Source of the DNA: Halictus rubicundus
Taxonomy: Eukaryota; Arthropoda; Insecta; Hymenoptera; Halictidae
Assembly: GCF_050948215.1 (NCBI RefSeq)
Contig: NW_027489013.1
Span: 85,496 to 149,495, forward strand
Direction: 5' to 3'
DNA length: 64,000 nucleotides
The notes under the pieces were generated by a model. It saw only the letters and a list, made by a program, of their open reading frames with translations, was not told where the DNA came from and did no database searches. Position 1 is the stretch's first letter; each line of letters begins with the position of its first letter. Below are positions 15,431-29,610 of the stretch, piece after piece. Position numbers and translations under genes: made by a program.

Positions 15431-16636
15431 TCCTATCCTCTATCCTATCCTATCCTATCCTATCCTCTATCCTATCCTATCCTCTATCCTATCCTATCCT
15501 CTATCCTATCCTATCCTCTATCCTATCCTATCCTCTATCATATCCTATCCTCTATCCTATCCCATCCTCTATCCTATCCTATCCTCTATCCTATCCTATC
15601 CTCTATCCTATCCTCTATCCTATCCTATCCTCTATCCTATCCTCTATCCTATCCTCTATCCTATCCTATCCTCTATCCTATCCTATCCTCTATCCTATCG
15701 TATCCTATCCTATCCTCTATCCTATCCTATCCTCTATCCTATCCTATCCTCTATCCTATCCTATCCTCTATCCTATCCTATCCTCTATCCTATCCTATCC
15801 TCTATCCTATCCTATCCTCTATCCTATCCTATCCTCTATCCTATCCTATCCTCTATCCTATCCTATCCTCTATCCTATCCTATCCTCTATCCTATCCTAT
15901 CCTCTATCCTATCCTATCCTCTATCCTATCCTATCCTCTATCCTATCCTATCCTCTATCCTATCCTATCCTCTATCCTATCCTATCCTCTATCCTATCCT
16001 ATCCTCTATCCTATCCTATCCTCTATCCTATCCTATCCTCTATCCTATCCTATCCTCTATCCTATCCTATCCTCTATCCTATCCTATCCTCTATCCTATC
16101 CTATCCTATCCGCTATCCTATCCTATCCTCTATCCTATCCTATCCTATCCTATCCTCTATCCTATCCCATTCTCTATCCTATCCTATCCTCTTTCCTATC
16201 CTATTGTCTATCCTATCCTATCCTTTATCCTATCCTATCCTCTCACCAATCCTATCCTCAATCCTATCCTATCCTCTATCCTATCCTATCCTCTATCCTA
16301 TCCTATCCTCTAACCTATCCTATCCTCTATCCTATCCTCTATCCTATTCTATCCTTCTCTATTATCCTATCCTCCATCCTATCCTATCCTCTATCCTATC
16401 CTATCCTGTAGCCTATCCTATCCTCTATCCTATCCTATCCTCTATCCTATCCTATCCTCTATCCTATCCTATCCTCTTTCCTATCCTATTGTCTATCCTA
16501 TCCTATCCACTATCCTATCCTATCCTCTATCCTCTATCCTATCCTCTATCCTATCCTATCCTATCCTCTAACATATCCTATCTTCTATCCTATCCTATCC
16601 TCTATCCTATCCTATCCCCTATCCTATCCTATCCTC

Positions 16637-17420
16637 TATAATATCGTATCCTTTATCCCATCCCATCCTCTATCCTATCCTATCCTCTCCTCTACCCAAT
16701 CGTACCCTCAATCCTATTCTATCCTCTATCATATCCTATCATCCATCCTATCCTCTATCCTTTCCTATCCTGTATCCTATCCTATCCTCTATCCTATCCT
16801 ATCGTCTATCCTATCCTATCCTCTCTCCTATCCTATCCTCCATTCTATCCTATCCTCTATCCTATCCTATCCTCTATCCTATCCTATCCTCTATACTATC
16901 CTATCCTCTATGCTATCCTATCGTCTATCATAACCTATCATCCATCGGATCCTCTATCGTCATTCCTATCTTATCCTCTATCCTATCCTATCCTCTATCC
17001 TATCCTATCCCCTATCCTATCCTATCCTCTATAATATCGTATCCTTTATCCCATCCCATCCTCTATCCTATCCTATCCTCTCCTCTACCCAATCGTACCC
17101 TCAATCCTATTCTATCCTCTATCATATCCTATCATCCATCCTATCCTCTATCCTTTCCTATCCTGTATCCTATCCTATCCTCTATCCTATCCTATCCTCT
17201 ATCCTATCCTATCCTCTATCCTATCCTATCCTCCATTCTATCCTATCCTCTATCCTATCCTATCCTCTATCCTATCCTATCCTCTATACTATCCTATCCT
17301 CTATGCTATCCTATCGTCTATCATAACCTATCATCCATCGGATCCTCTATCGTCATTCCTATCTTATCCTCTATCCTATCCTATTCTCTATCATATCGTA
17401 TCCTCTATCCTATACTATCA
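16637..17420 (+). repeat. 393-bp tandem duplication in satellite
   Basis: CTATAATATCG (16636 and 17029), the CTCTCCTCTACCCAATCG mark and CTATGCTATCC (16908 and 17301) all recur at 393 bp. The duplicated segment is the beginning of the divergent leader of higher-order repeat A copy 5. Confidence 0.8.
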
Positions 17421-19390
17421 TCCTTCGCATCCTCTATCGTCTATCCTATCCTATCCACTGTCATATCGTATCCTCTATCCAATCCTATACTCTATTATCT
17501 ATCCTATCTATCTATCCCAATCATATCCCATTCTCTATCCAATCCTATACTCTATACTATCCTATCCTCTGTCATATCCTATCATCCATCCTATCCTATC
17601 CTCTATCCTACCCGATCCTCTATCCTATCCTATCCTCTATCCTATCCTATCCTCTATCCTATCCTATCCTGTTTCCTATCCTCTCCTATTCTCTATCCTA
17701 TCCTATCCTCTATCACATCCCATCATCCATCCTATCCTCTATCGTCTATCCTATCCTATCCTCTATCCCATCTTATCCTCTATCCTATCCTATCCTCTAT
17801 CCCATCTTATCCTCTATCCTATCCTATCCTCCATCCTCTATCCTATACTCTATCCTATCCTATCCTCAATCCTATCGTATTCAATATAATATCCTATCCT
17901 CTATCCTATCCTATCCTCCATCCTACACTATCCTCTATCATATCGTATCCTCTATCCTATCCTATCCTCTATCCTATAATATCCTAAATCCTATCCTATT
18001 CTCAATCCTATCCTATCCTCTATTCTATCCTATCCTCTATGCTATCCTATCCTGTATCCTATCGTCTCCTATCCTCTATCCTATCCTATCCTGTATCATA
18101 TCCCATCATCCATCCTATCCTCTATCGTCTATCCTATCCTATCCTCCATCCTCTATCCTATACTCTATCCTATCCTCTATCCTATCCTATCTTCTATCCT
18201 ATCCTATCCTCTATCATATCCTATCATCCATCCCATCCTCTATCGTCTATCCTATCCTATCCTCTATCCTATCCTATCCTCCATCCTATCCTATCCTCTA
18301 AAATATCCTATCCTCTATCCTTTCCTATCAACCATCCTTTCCTCTATCGTCTATCCTATACTATCCTCCATCCCATCCTAACCTATCCTCTATCCTACGC
18401 TACCCTCCATCTTATATCCTATCCTCTATCCTATCCTATCCTCTATCCTATCCTATCCTCTATACTATTCTATCCTCTATGCTATCCCATCGTCTATCAT
18501 AACCTATCATACATCGCATCCTCTATCGTCATTCCTATCTTATTCTCTATCCTATCCTATCCTCTATCATATCGTATCCTCTATCCGATCCAATCCCACA
18601 TCATATCGTATCCTCTATCCTATCCTATCCTCCATCCTATCCTATCCTCTATCCTATCCTATGCTCTATCCTATCCTATCCTCTATCCTATCCTATCCTC
18701 TATCCTATCCTATCCTCTTTCCTATCCAATGCCCTGTCCTATTCTCTATCCGATCCTATCGTCTATACTGTCCTATCCTCCATAATATCGTATCCTCTAT
18801 CCTATCCTATCCTCTATCCTATACTATCCTCTATCCTATCCTATCCTCTATCCTATCCTTTCCTCTATCCTATCGTATCCTCTATCGTATCCTATCCCCT
18901 ATAGTCTGCTCTATCCTATCCTATCCCCTATAGTCTGCTCTATCCTATCCTATCCACTATCCTATTCTATCCTCTATCCTCTATCCTATCCTCTATCCTA
19001 TCCTATCCTATCCTCTAACATATCCTATCCTCTATCCTATCCTATCCTCTATCCTATCCTATACACTATCCTATCCTATCGTCTATCCTATCCTATCCTC
19101 TATCCTATCCTATCGTCTGTCCTATCCGATCCTCTATCCTATCCTATCCTCTATCCTATCCTATCCTCTATCCTATCCTATCCTCTATCCTATCCTATCC
19201 TCTATCCGATCATATCCTCTATCCTATCCTATCTTATCCTCTATAATATCGTATCCTTTATCCCATCCCATCCTCTATCCTATCCTATCCTCTATCCTAT
19301 CCTATCCTCTATCCTATCCTATCCTCTATCCTATCCTATCGTCTATCATATCCTATCGTCTTTCCTATCCTATCCTCTATTATATCCTAT
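16810..19390 (+). repeat. Higher-order repeat A, copy 5 (partner of copy 2)
   Basis: This block carries the same divergent leader as copy 2. CTAAAATATCC falls at 18298, CCAATGCCCTGT at 18726 and CCGATCATATCC at 19206. The offset to copy 2 is 10,044 bp over the core and about 10,017 bp at the left end, so it changes only by small satellite-unit indels. After about 19400 the sequence instead follows the region after copy 1 (about 1490-1700). Confidence 0.85.
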
Positions 19391-21286
19391 CCTCTATCCT
19401 ATCCTATCCTATCCTCTATCCTATCCTATCCTCTATCCTATACTATCCTCTATCCTATCCTATCCTCTATCCTATCCTATCCTCTAGCCTATCCTATCCT
19501 CTATCCTATCCTATCCTGTATCCTATCCTATCCTCTATCCTATCCTATCCTCTATCCTATCCTATCCTCTATCCTATCCTATCCTCTATCCTATTCTATC
19601 CTATATCCTATCCTATCCTCTATCCTATCCTATCCTCTTTCCTATCCAATGCCCTGTCCTATTCTCTATCCGATCCTATCGTCTATACTATCCTATCCTC
19701 TATAATATCGTATGCTCTATTCTATCCTATCCTCTATCCTATAATATCATCTATCCTATCCTATCCTCTATCCTATCCTATCCTCTTTCCTATCCAATGC
19801 CCTGTCCTATTCTCTATCCGATCCTATCGTCTATACTATCCTATCCTCTATAATATCGTATCCTCTATCCTATCCTATCCTCTATCCTATAATATCATCT
19901 ATCCTATCCTATCCTCTATCCTATCCTATCCTCTATCCTATCCTATCCTCTATCCTATCCTATCCTCTATCCTATACTATCCTCTATCCTATCCTATCCT
20001 CTATCCTATCCTATCCTCTAGCCTATCCTATCCTCTATCCTATCCTGTCCTCTATCCTATCCTGTCCTCTATCGTATCCTATCCTCTATCCTATCCTATC
20101 TTCAATTATATAATATCCTCTATCCTATCCAATCCTCTATCGTATCCTCTATCCTATCCTCTATCCTATCCTATCCTCTGTCCTATCCTATTTTCTATAC
20201 TATCCTATCCTCTATCCTATCCTGTCCTCTATCCTATCACGTCCTCTATCCTATCCTTTCCTCTATCCTATCCTATCCTCTGTCCTATCCTATTTTCTAC
20301 ACTATCCTATCCTCTATCCTATCCTATCCTCTGTCCTATCCTATTTTCTATACTATCCTATCCTCTATCCTATCGTACCCTCTATCCTATCCCATCCTCT
20401 ATCCTATCCTATCCTCAATCGTATCGTATCCTCTACCCTATCCTATCCTCTATCTTATCCTATCCTCTATCCTATCCTCTATACTATTCTGTCCTCTATC
20501 CTATCCTATCCTCTATCCTATCCTATCTTCAATTATATAATATCCTCTATCCTATCCAATCCTCTATCGTATCCTCTATCCTATCCTCTATCCTATCCTA
20601 TCCTCTGTCCTATCCTATTTTCTATACTATCCTATCCTCTATCCTATCCTGTCCTCTATCCTATCATGTCCTCTATCCTATCCTTTCCTCTATCCTATCC
20701 TATCCTCTGTCCTATTCTATTTTCTAAACTATCCTATTCTCTATCCTATCCTGTCCTCTACCCTATCCTGTCCTCTATCCTATCCTATCCTCTATCCTAT
20801 CCTATCCTCTATCCTATCCTCTATACTATTCTGTCCTCTATCCTATCCTATCCTCTATCCTATCCTATCTTCAATTATATAATATCCTCTATCCTATCCA
20901 ATCCTCTATCGTATCCTCTATCCTATCCTCTATCCTATCCTATCCTCTGTCCTATCCTATTTTCTATACTATCCTATCCTCTATCCTATCCTGTCCTCTA
21001 TCCTATCACGTCCTCTATCCTATCCTTTCCTCTATCCTATCCTATCCTCTGTCCTATCCTATTTTCTATACTATCCTATTCTCTACCCTATCCTGTCCTC
21101 TACCCTATCCTGTCCTCTATCCTATCCTATCCTCTATCCTATCCTATCCTCTATCATATCCTATCCTCTATCCTATCCTGTCCTCTATCCTATCCTATAG
21201 TCTATCCTATACTATCCTCTATCCTACCCTGTCCTCTATCCTATCCTACACTCTATCCTATACTATCCTCTATCCTATCCTGTCCT

Positions 21287-21640
21287 ATATCCTATCCTAT
21301 TGTCTATCCTATACTATCCTCTAACCTATCCTATCCTCTATCCTCTCCTACCCTCTATCCTATCGTATCCTCTGTCCTATCCTATCCTATCCTCTAACCT
21401 ATCCAATCCTGTATCCTATCCTATCCACCATCCTATCGTATCCTCTATCCTATCCCATCCTGTATCCTATCCTATCCTCTATCCTAACTTATCCTCTACC
21501 CTATCCTATCCTCAATCCTATCGTATCCTCTATCCGATCCTATCCTCTATCCTATCCTATCCTCTATCCTATCCTGTCCTATATCCTATCCTATTGTCTA
21601 TCCTATACTATCCTCTAACCTATCCTATCCTCTATCCTAT
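21287..21640 (+). repeat. Higher-order repeat B, copy 1
   Basis: The block is bounded at both ends by ATTGTCTATCCTATACTATC, with the TTG at 21300 and again at 21594, exactly 294 bp apart. Internal marks are CTCTCCTACCC, CTGTCCTATCC, CCAATCCTGTATCC, CCACCATCC and CTAACTTATCC. The same layout and the same 294-bp spacing occur at 22732, 23844, 24745 and 29624. Confidence 0.8.
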
Positions 21641-22718
21641 CCTATCCTCTATTCTATCCTATCCTTTATCCTATCCTATCCTCTATCCTATCCTATCCTC
21701 TATCCTATCCTATCTTCTATCCTATCCTATACTCTATCCTATCCTATCCTCTATCCTATCCTATCCTCTATCCTATCCTGTCCTCTATCCTATCCTATAG
21801 TCTATCCTATACTATCCTCTATCCTACCCTGTCCTCTATCCTATCCTACACTCTATCCTATACTATCCTCTATCCTATCCTGTCCTCTATCCTATCCTGT
21901 CCTCTATCGTATCCTGTCCTCTATCCTATCCTATCCTCTATCCTATCCTATCCTCTATCATATCCTATCCTCTATCCTATCCTGTCCTCTATCCTATCCT
22001 ATAGTCTATCCTATACTATCCTCTATCCTACCCTGTCCTCTATCCTATCCTACACTCTATCCTATACTATCCTCTATCCTATCCTGTCCTCTATCCTATC
22101 CTGTCCTCTATCGTATCCTATCCTCTATCCTATCCTATCTTCAATTATATAATATCCTCTATCCTATCCAATCCTCTATCGTATCCTCTATCCTATCCTC
22201 TATCCTATCCTATCCTCTGTCCTATCCTATTTTCTATACTATCCTATCCTCTATCCTATCGTACCCTCTATCCTATCCCATCCTGTATCCTATTCTATCC
22301 TCTAACCTATCTTATCCTCTATCCTATCCTATCCTCAATCGTATCGTATCCTCTATCCGATCCTATCCTCTATTCTATCCTATCCTCTATCCTATCCTAT
22401 CCTGTATCCTGTATCCTCTATCCTATCCTATCCTCTATCCTATCCTATCCTCTATCCTATCCAATCCTCTATCCTATCCTATCTTCTATCCTACCCTGTC
22501 CTATATCCTATCCTCTTGCCTATCCTATACTATCCTCTAACCTACCCTATCCTCAATCCTATCCTATCCCCTATCCTATCCTATCCTCTAACCTACCCTA
22601 TCCTCAATCCTATCCTATCCCCTATCCTATCCTATCCCCTATCCTATCCTATCCTCTATCCTATCCTATCCTCTATCCTATCCTGTCCTATATCCTATCC
22701 TCTATCCTATCCTGTCCT

Positions 22719-23110
22719 ATATCCTATCCTATTGTCTATCCTATACTATCCTCTAACCTATCCTATCCTCTATCCTCTCCTACCCTCTATCCTATCGTAT
22801 CCTCTGTCCTATCCTATCCTATCCTCTAACCTATCCAATCCTGTATCCTATCCTATCCACCATCCTATCGTATCCTCTATCCTATCCCATCCTGTATCCT
22901 ATCCTATCCTCTATCCTAACTTATCCTCTATCCTATCCTATCCTCAATCCTATCGTATCCTCTATCCGATCCTATCCTCTATCCTATCCTATCCTCTATC
23001 CTATCCTGTCCTATATCCTATCCTATTGTCTATCCTATACTATCCTCTAACCTATCCTGTCCTATATCCTATCCTATTGTCTATCCTATACTATCCTCTA
23101 ACCTATCCTA
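22719..23110 (+). repeat. Higher-order repeat B, copy 2
   Basis: Boundary motifs with TTG at 22732 and 23026 (294 bp), then a third boundary motif at 23077. The extra step is 51 bp, which is exactly three 17-bp units and shows that slippage occurs in whole units. Confidence 0.8.
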
Positions 23111-23830
23111 TCCTCTATCCTATCCTATCCTCTATTCTATCCTATCCTTTATCCTATCCTATCCTCTATCCTATCCTCTATCCTATCCTATCCTCTATCC
23201 TATCCTATCTTCTATCCTATCCTATCCTCTATCCTATCCTATCCTCTATCCTATCCTATCCTCTATCCTATCCTATCCTCTATCCTATCCTATCCTCTAT
23301 CCTATCCTCTATCCTATCGTATCCTCTATCCTATCCCATCCTCTATCCTATCCTCTATCCTATCCTATCCTCTACCCTATCCTATCCTCTATAATATCTT
23401 ATCCTCTATCCTATCCTATCCTCTATCCTATCCTATCCTCTATCCTATCCTATCCTCTATCCTATCCTATCCTCTATCCTATCCTATCCTCTATCCTATC
23501 CTATCCTCTATCCTATCCTATCCTCTATCCTATCCTATCCTCTATCCTATCCTATCCTCTATCCTATCCTATCCTCTATCCTATCCTATCCTCTATCCTA
23601 TCCTATCCTCTATCCTATCCTATCCTCTATCCTATCCTATCCTCTATCCTATCCTATCCTATATCCTATCCGATCTTCTATCCTATCCTATCCTCAATCC
23701 TATCCTATCCTCTATCCTATCCTATCCTCTAACCTACCCTATCCTCAATCCTATCCTATCCCCTATCCTATCCTATCCCCTATCCTATCCTATCCTCTAT
23801 CCTATCCTATCCTCTATCCTATCCTGTCCT

Positions 23831-24180
23831 ATATCCTATCCTATTGTCTATCCTATACTATCCTCTAACCTATCCTATCCTCTATCCTCTCCTACCCTCT
23901 ATCCTATCGTATCCTCTGTCCTATCCTATCCTATCCTCTAACCTATCCAATCCTGTATCCTATCCTATCCACCATCCTATCGTATCCTCTATCCTATCCC
24001 ATCCTGTATCCTATCCTATCCTCTATCCTAACTTATCCTCTATCCTATCCTATCCTCAATCCTATCGTATCCTCTATCCGATCCTATCCTCTATCCTATC
24101 CTATCCTCTATCCTATCCTGTCCTATATCCTATCCTATTGTCTATCCTATACTATCCTCTAACCTATCCTATCCTCTATC
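23831..24180 (+). repeat. Higher-order repeat B, copy 3
   Basis: Boundary motifs with TTG at 23844 and 24138, again 294 bp apart, with the same internal marks as copy 1. Confidence 0.8.
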
Positions 24181-24731
24181 CTATCCTATCCTCTATTCTA
24201 TCCTATCCTCTATCCTATCCTATCCTCTATCCTATCCTATCCTCTATCCTATCCTCTATCCTATCGTATCCTCTATCCTATCCCATCCTCTATCCTATCC
24301 TATCCTCAATCCTATCCTATCCTCTATCCTATCCTATCCTCTATCCTATCCTATCCTCTATCCTATCCTACCCTCTATCCTATAATATCATCTATCCTAC
24401 GCTATTCTCTATCCTATCCCATCCTCTTCCCTATCCCATACTCTATCCTATCATATTCTCTATCCTATCCTATCCACTATCCTATCCTATCCTCTATCCT
24501 ATCCAATCCTCTATCCTATCCTATCTTCTATCCTACCCTGTCCTATATCCTATCCTCTTGCCTATCCTATACTATCCTCTAACCTACCCTATCCTCAATC
24601 CTATCCTATCCCCTATCCTATCCTATCCTCTAACCTACCCTATCCTCAATCCTATCCAATCCCCTATCCTATCCTATCCCCTATCCTATCCTATCCTCTA
24701 TCCTATCCTATCCTCTATCCTATCCTGTCCT

Positions 24732-25090
24732 ATATCCTATCCTATTGTCTATCCTATACTATCCTCTAACCTATCCTATCCTCTATCCTCTCCTACCCCC
24801 TATCCTATCGTATCCTCTGTCCTATCCTATCCTATCCTCTAACCTATCCAATCCTGTATCCTATCCTATCCACCATCCTATCGTATCCTCTATCCTATCC
24901 CATCCTGTATCCTATCCTATCCTCTATCCTAACTTATCCTCTATCCTATCCTATCCTCAATCCTATCGTATCCTCTATCCGATCCTATCCTCTATCCTAT
25001 CCTATCCTCTATCCTATCCTGTCCTATATCCTATCCTATTGTCTATCCTATACTATCCTCTAACCTATCCTATCCTCTATCCTATCCTAT
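24732..25090 (+). repeat. Higher-order repeat B, copy 4
   Basis: Boundary motifs with TTG at 24745 and 25039 (294 bp). One private change (CTACCCCCTATCC) separates it from the other copies. Confidence 0.8.
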
Positions 25091-26449
25091 CCTCTATTCT
25101 ATCCTATCCTTTATCCTATCCTATCCTCTATCCTATCCTATCCTCTATCCTATCCTATCTTCTATCCTATCCTATCCTCTATCCTATCCTATCCTCTATC
25201 CTATCCTATCCTCTATCCTATCCTATCCTCTATCCTATCCTATCCTCTATCCTATCCTATCCTCTATCCTATCCTATCCTCTATCCTATCCTATCCTCTA
25301 TCCTATCCTATCCTATATCCTATCCGATCTTCTATCCTATCCTATCCTCAATCCTATCCTATCCTCTATCCTATCCTATCCTCTATCCTATCCTATCCTC
25401 TATCCTATCCTACCCTCTATCCTATAATATCATCTATCCTACGCTATTCTCTATCCTATCCCATCCTCTTCCCTATCCCATACTCTATCCTATCATATTC
25501 TCTATCCTATCCTATCCACTATCCTATCCTATCCTCTTTCCTATCCTATTCTCTATCCTACCCTATCCTCTATCCTATCCTATACTCTATCGTATCCTGT
25601 CCTCTATCCTATCCAATCCTTTATCCTATCCTCTATCCTATCCTATCCTCTATCGTATCCTATCCTGTATCCGATCCAATCCCCTATCCTATCCTATCCT
25701 CTATCCTACCCTATCCTCTATACTATCCTATCCTCTATCCCATCCTATCCTATATCCTATCCTATCCTCTATCCTATCCTATACTCTATCCTATCCTATC
25801 CTCTATCATATCCTATCCTCTATCCTATCCTATCGTCTATCCTATCTTATCCTCTATCCTATCCTATCCTCTATCCTATCGTACCCTCTATCCTATCCCA
25901 TCCTGTATCCTATCCTATCCTCTAACCTATCTTATCCTCTATCCTATCCTATCCTCAATCGTATCGTATCCTCTATCCGATCCTATCCTCTATTCTATCC
26001 TATCCTCTATCCTATCCTATCCTGTATCCTGTATCCTCTATCCTATCCTATCCTCTATCCTATCCTGTCCTCTATCCTATCCAATCCTCTATCCTATCCT
26101 ATCTTCTATCCTACCCTGTCCTATATCCTTTCCTCTTGCCTATCCTATACTATCCTCTAACCTACCCTATCCTCAATCCTATCCTATCCCCTATCCTATC
26201 CTATCCTCTAACCTACCCTATCCTCAATCCTATCCTATCCCCTATCCTATCCTATCCCCTATCCTATCCTATCCTCTATCCTATCCTATCCTCTATCCTA
26301 TCCTATCCTCTATCCTATCCTATCCTCTATCCTATCCTATCTTCTATCCTATCCTATCCTCTATCCTATCCTATCCTCTATCCTATCCTATCCTCTATCC
26401 TATCCTATCCTCTATCCTATCCTATCCTCTATCCTATCCTCTATCCTAT

Positions 26450-28190
26450 CGTATCCTCTATCCTATCCCATCCTCTATCCTATCCTATCCTCTATCCTAT
26501 CCTATCCTCTATCCTATCCTATCCTCTATCCTATCCTCTATCCTATCGTATCCTCTATCCTATCCTATCCTCTATCCTATCCTATCCTCTATCCTATCCT
26601 ATCCTCTATCCTATCCTATCCTCTATCCTATCCTATCGTCTATCCTATCCTATCCTCTATCCTATCCTATCCTCTATCCTATCCTATCCTCTATCCTATC
26701 CTATCCTCTATCCTATCCTATCCTCTATCCTATCCTATCCTCTATCCTATCCTATCCTATATCCTATCCGATCTTCTATCCTATCCTATCCTCAATCCTA
26801 TCCTATCCTCTATCCTATCCTATCCTCTATCTTATCCTATCCTCTATCCTATCCTACCCTCTATCCTATAATATCATCTATCCTACGCTATTCTCTATCC
26901 TATCCCATCCTCTTCCCTATCCCATACTCTATCCTATCATATCCTCTATCCTATCCTATCCACTATCCTATCCTATCCTCTTTCCTATCCTATTCTCTAT
27001 CCTACCCTATCCTCTATCCTATCCTATACTCTATCGTATCCTGTCCTCTGTCCTATCCAATCCTTTATCCTATCCTCTATCCTATCCTATCCTCTATCGT
27101 ATCCTATCCTGTATCCGATCCAATCCCCTATCCTATCCTATCCTCTATCCTACCCTATCCTCTATACTATCCTATCCTCTATCCCATCCTATCCTATATC
27201 CTATCCTATCCTCTATCCTATCCTATACTCTATCCTATCCTATCCTCTATCATATCCTATCCTCTATCCTATCCTATCGTCTATCCTATCCTATCCTCTA
27301 TCCTATCCTATCCTCTATCCTATCCTATCCTCTATCCTATCCTATCCTCTATCCTATCCTCTATCCTATCGTATCCTCTATCCTATCCCATCCTCCATCC
27401 TATCCTCTATCCTATCCTCTATCCTATCCTATCCTCTATCGTGTCCTATCCTCTATCCTATCCTATCCTCTATCCTATCCTATCCTCTATCGTATCCTAT
27501 CCTGTATCCGATCCAATCCCCTATCCTATCCTATCCTCTATCCTACCCTATCCTCTATCCTATCCTATCCTCTATCCCATCCTATCCTATATCCTATCCT
27601 ATCCTCTATCCTATCCTATACTCTATCCTATCCTATCCTGTATCATATCCTATCCTCTATCCTATCCTATCGTCTATCCTATCCTATCCTCTATCCTATC
27701 CTATACTCTATCGTATCCTGTCCTCTATCCTATCCAATCCTTTATCCTATCCTCTATCCTATCCTATCCTATATCCTATCCTATCCTCTATCCTATCCTA
27801 TACTCTATCCTATCCTATCCTCTATCATATCCTATCCTCTATCCTATCCTATCGTCTATCCTATCCTATCCTCTATCCTATCCTATCCTCTATCCTATCC
27901 TATCCTCTATCCTATCCTCTATCCTATCGTATCCTCTATCCTATCCCATCCTCTATCCTATCCTCTATCCTATCCTCTATCCTATCCTATCCTCTATCGT
28001 GTCCTATCCTCTATCCTATCCTATCCTCTATCCTATCCTATCCTCTATCGTATCCTATCCTGTATCCGATCCAATCCCCTATCCTATCCTATCCTCTATC
28101 CTACCCTATCCTCTATCCTATCCTATCCTCTATCCTATCCTATCCTCTACCCTATCCTATCCTCTATAATATCTTATCCTCTATCCTATC
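26450..28190 (+). repeat. 1.7-kb segmental duplication, left copy
   Basis: A stretch of domain II rich in private variants (CTATCGTGTCC, CTGTATCCGATCCAATCCCC, CTATAATATCTTATCC) recurs at 30147-31870. The offset is 3,697 bp at the left end and 3,680 bp at the right end; the change is one 17-bp unit. Shorter internal copies lie near 27420-27620 and 28000-28120. Confidence 0.85.
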
Positions 28191-29610
28191 CTATCCTCTA
28201 TCCTATCCTATCCTCTATCCTATCCTATCCTCTATCCTATCCTATCCTCTATCCTATCCTACCCTCTATCCTATAATATCATCTATCCTACGCTATTCTC
28301 TATCCTATCCCATCCTCTTCCCTATCCCATACTCTATCCTATCATATCCTCTATCCTATCCTATCCACTATCCTATCCTATCCTCTTTCCTATCCTATTC
28401 TCTATCCTACCCAATCCTCTATCCTATCCTATACTCTATCGTATCCTGTCCTCTATCCTATCCAATCCTTTATCCTATCCTCTATCCTATCCTATCCTCT
28501 ATCATTTCCTATCCTCTATCCTATCCTATCCTGTATCCTATCCTATCCTCTATCCTCTCCTATCCTCTATCCTATCCTATACTCTATCCTGTCCTATCCT
28601 CTATCCTATCCTATCCCCTATCCTATCCTATCCTCAATCCTATCGTATCCTCTATCCGATCCTATCCTCTATCCTATCCTATCCTCTATCCTATCCTGTC
28701 CTATATCCTATCCTATTGTCTATCCTATACTATCCTCTAACCTATCCTATCCTCTATCCTATCCTATCCTCTATTCTATCCTATCCTTTATCCTATCCTA
28801 TCCTCTATCCTATCCTATCCTCTATCCTATCCTATCTTCTATCCTATCCTATCCTCTATCCTATCCTATCCTCTATCCTATCCTATCCTCTATCCTATCC
28901 TATCCTCTATCCTATCCTATCCTCTATCCTATCCTCTATCCTATCGTATCCTCTATCCTATCCCATCCTCTATCCTATCCTCTATCCTATCCTATCCTCT
29001 ACCCTATCCTATACTCTATAATATCTTATCCTCTATCCTATCCTATCCTCTATCCTATCCTATCCTCTATCCTATCCTATCCTCTATCCTATCCTATCCT
29101 CTATCCTATCCTATCCTCTATCCTATCCTATCCTCTATCCTATCCTATCCTATATCCTATCCGATCTTCTATCCTATCCTATCCTCAATCCTATCCTATC
29201 CTCTATCCTATCCTATCCTCTATCCTATCCTATCCTCTATCCTATCCTACCCTCTATCCTATAATATCATCTATCCTACGCTATTCTCTATCCTATCCCA
29301 TCCTCTTCCCTATCCCATACTCTATCCTATCATATCCTCTATCCTATCCTATCCACTATCCTATCCTATCCTCTATCCTATCCAATCCTCTATCCTACCC
29401 TATCTTCTATCCTACCCTGTCCTATATCCTATCCTCTTGCCTATCCTATACTATCCTCTAACCTACCCTATCCTCAATCCTATCCTATCCCCTATCCTAT
29501 CCTATCCTCTAACCTACCCTATCCTCAATCCTATCCTATCCCCTATCCTATCCTATCCCCTATCCTATCCTATCCTCTATCCTATCCTATCCTCTATCCT
29601 ATCCTGTCCT

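Larger units (their letters stand above)
1..20060 (+). repeat. 17-bp TATCC-based satellite, domain I
   Basis: Tandem array whose commonest unit is 17 bp: three TATCC pentamers followed by TC. Spacings of 12, 22 and 27 bp between successive CTCTATCC motifs also occur, so the TC falls after 2, 4 or 5 pentamers in places. The + strand is pyrimidine-rich and nearly G-free; the minus strand reads GGATA repeats. This domain is marked by variants such as CCAATGCCCTGTCC, CCCTATAGTCTGCTC and CTCTCACCAATCC. All + frames are open because the unit has no stop, and all minus frames are closed by the TAG in every pentamer junction. Long forward reading frames here (for example 9548-12256) translate to a 17-residue period and are not genes. 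Confidence 0.97.
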
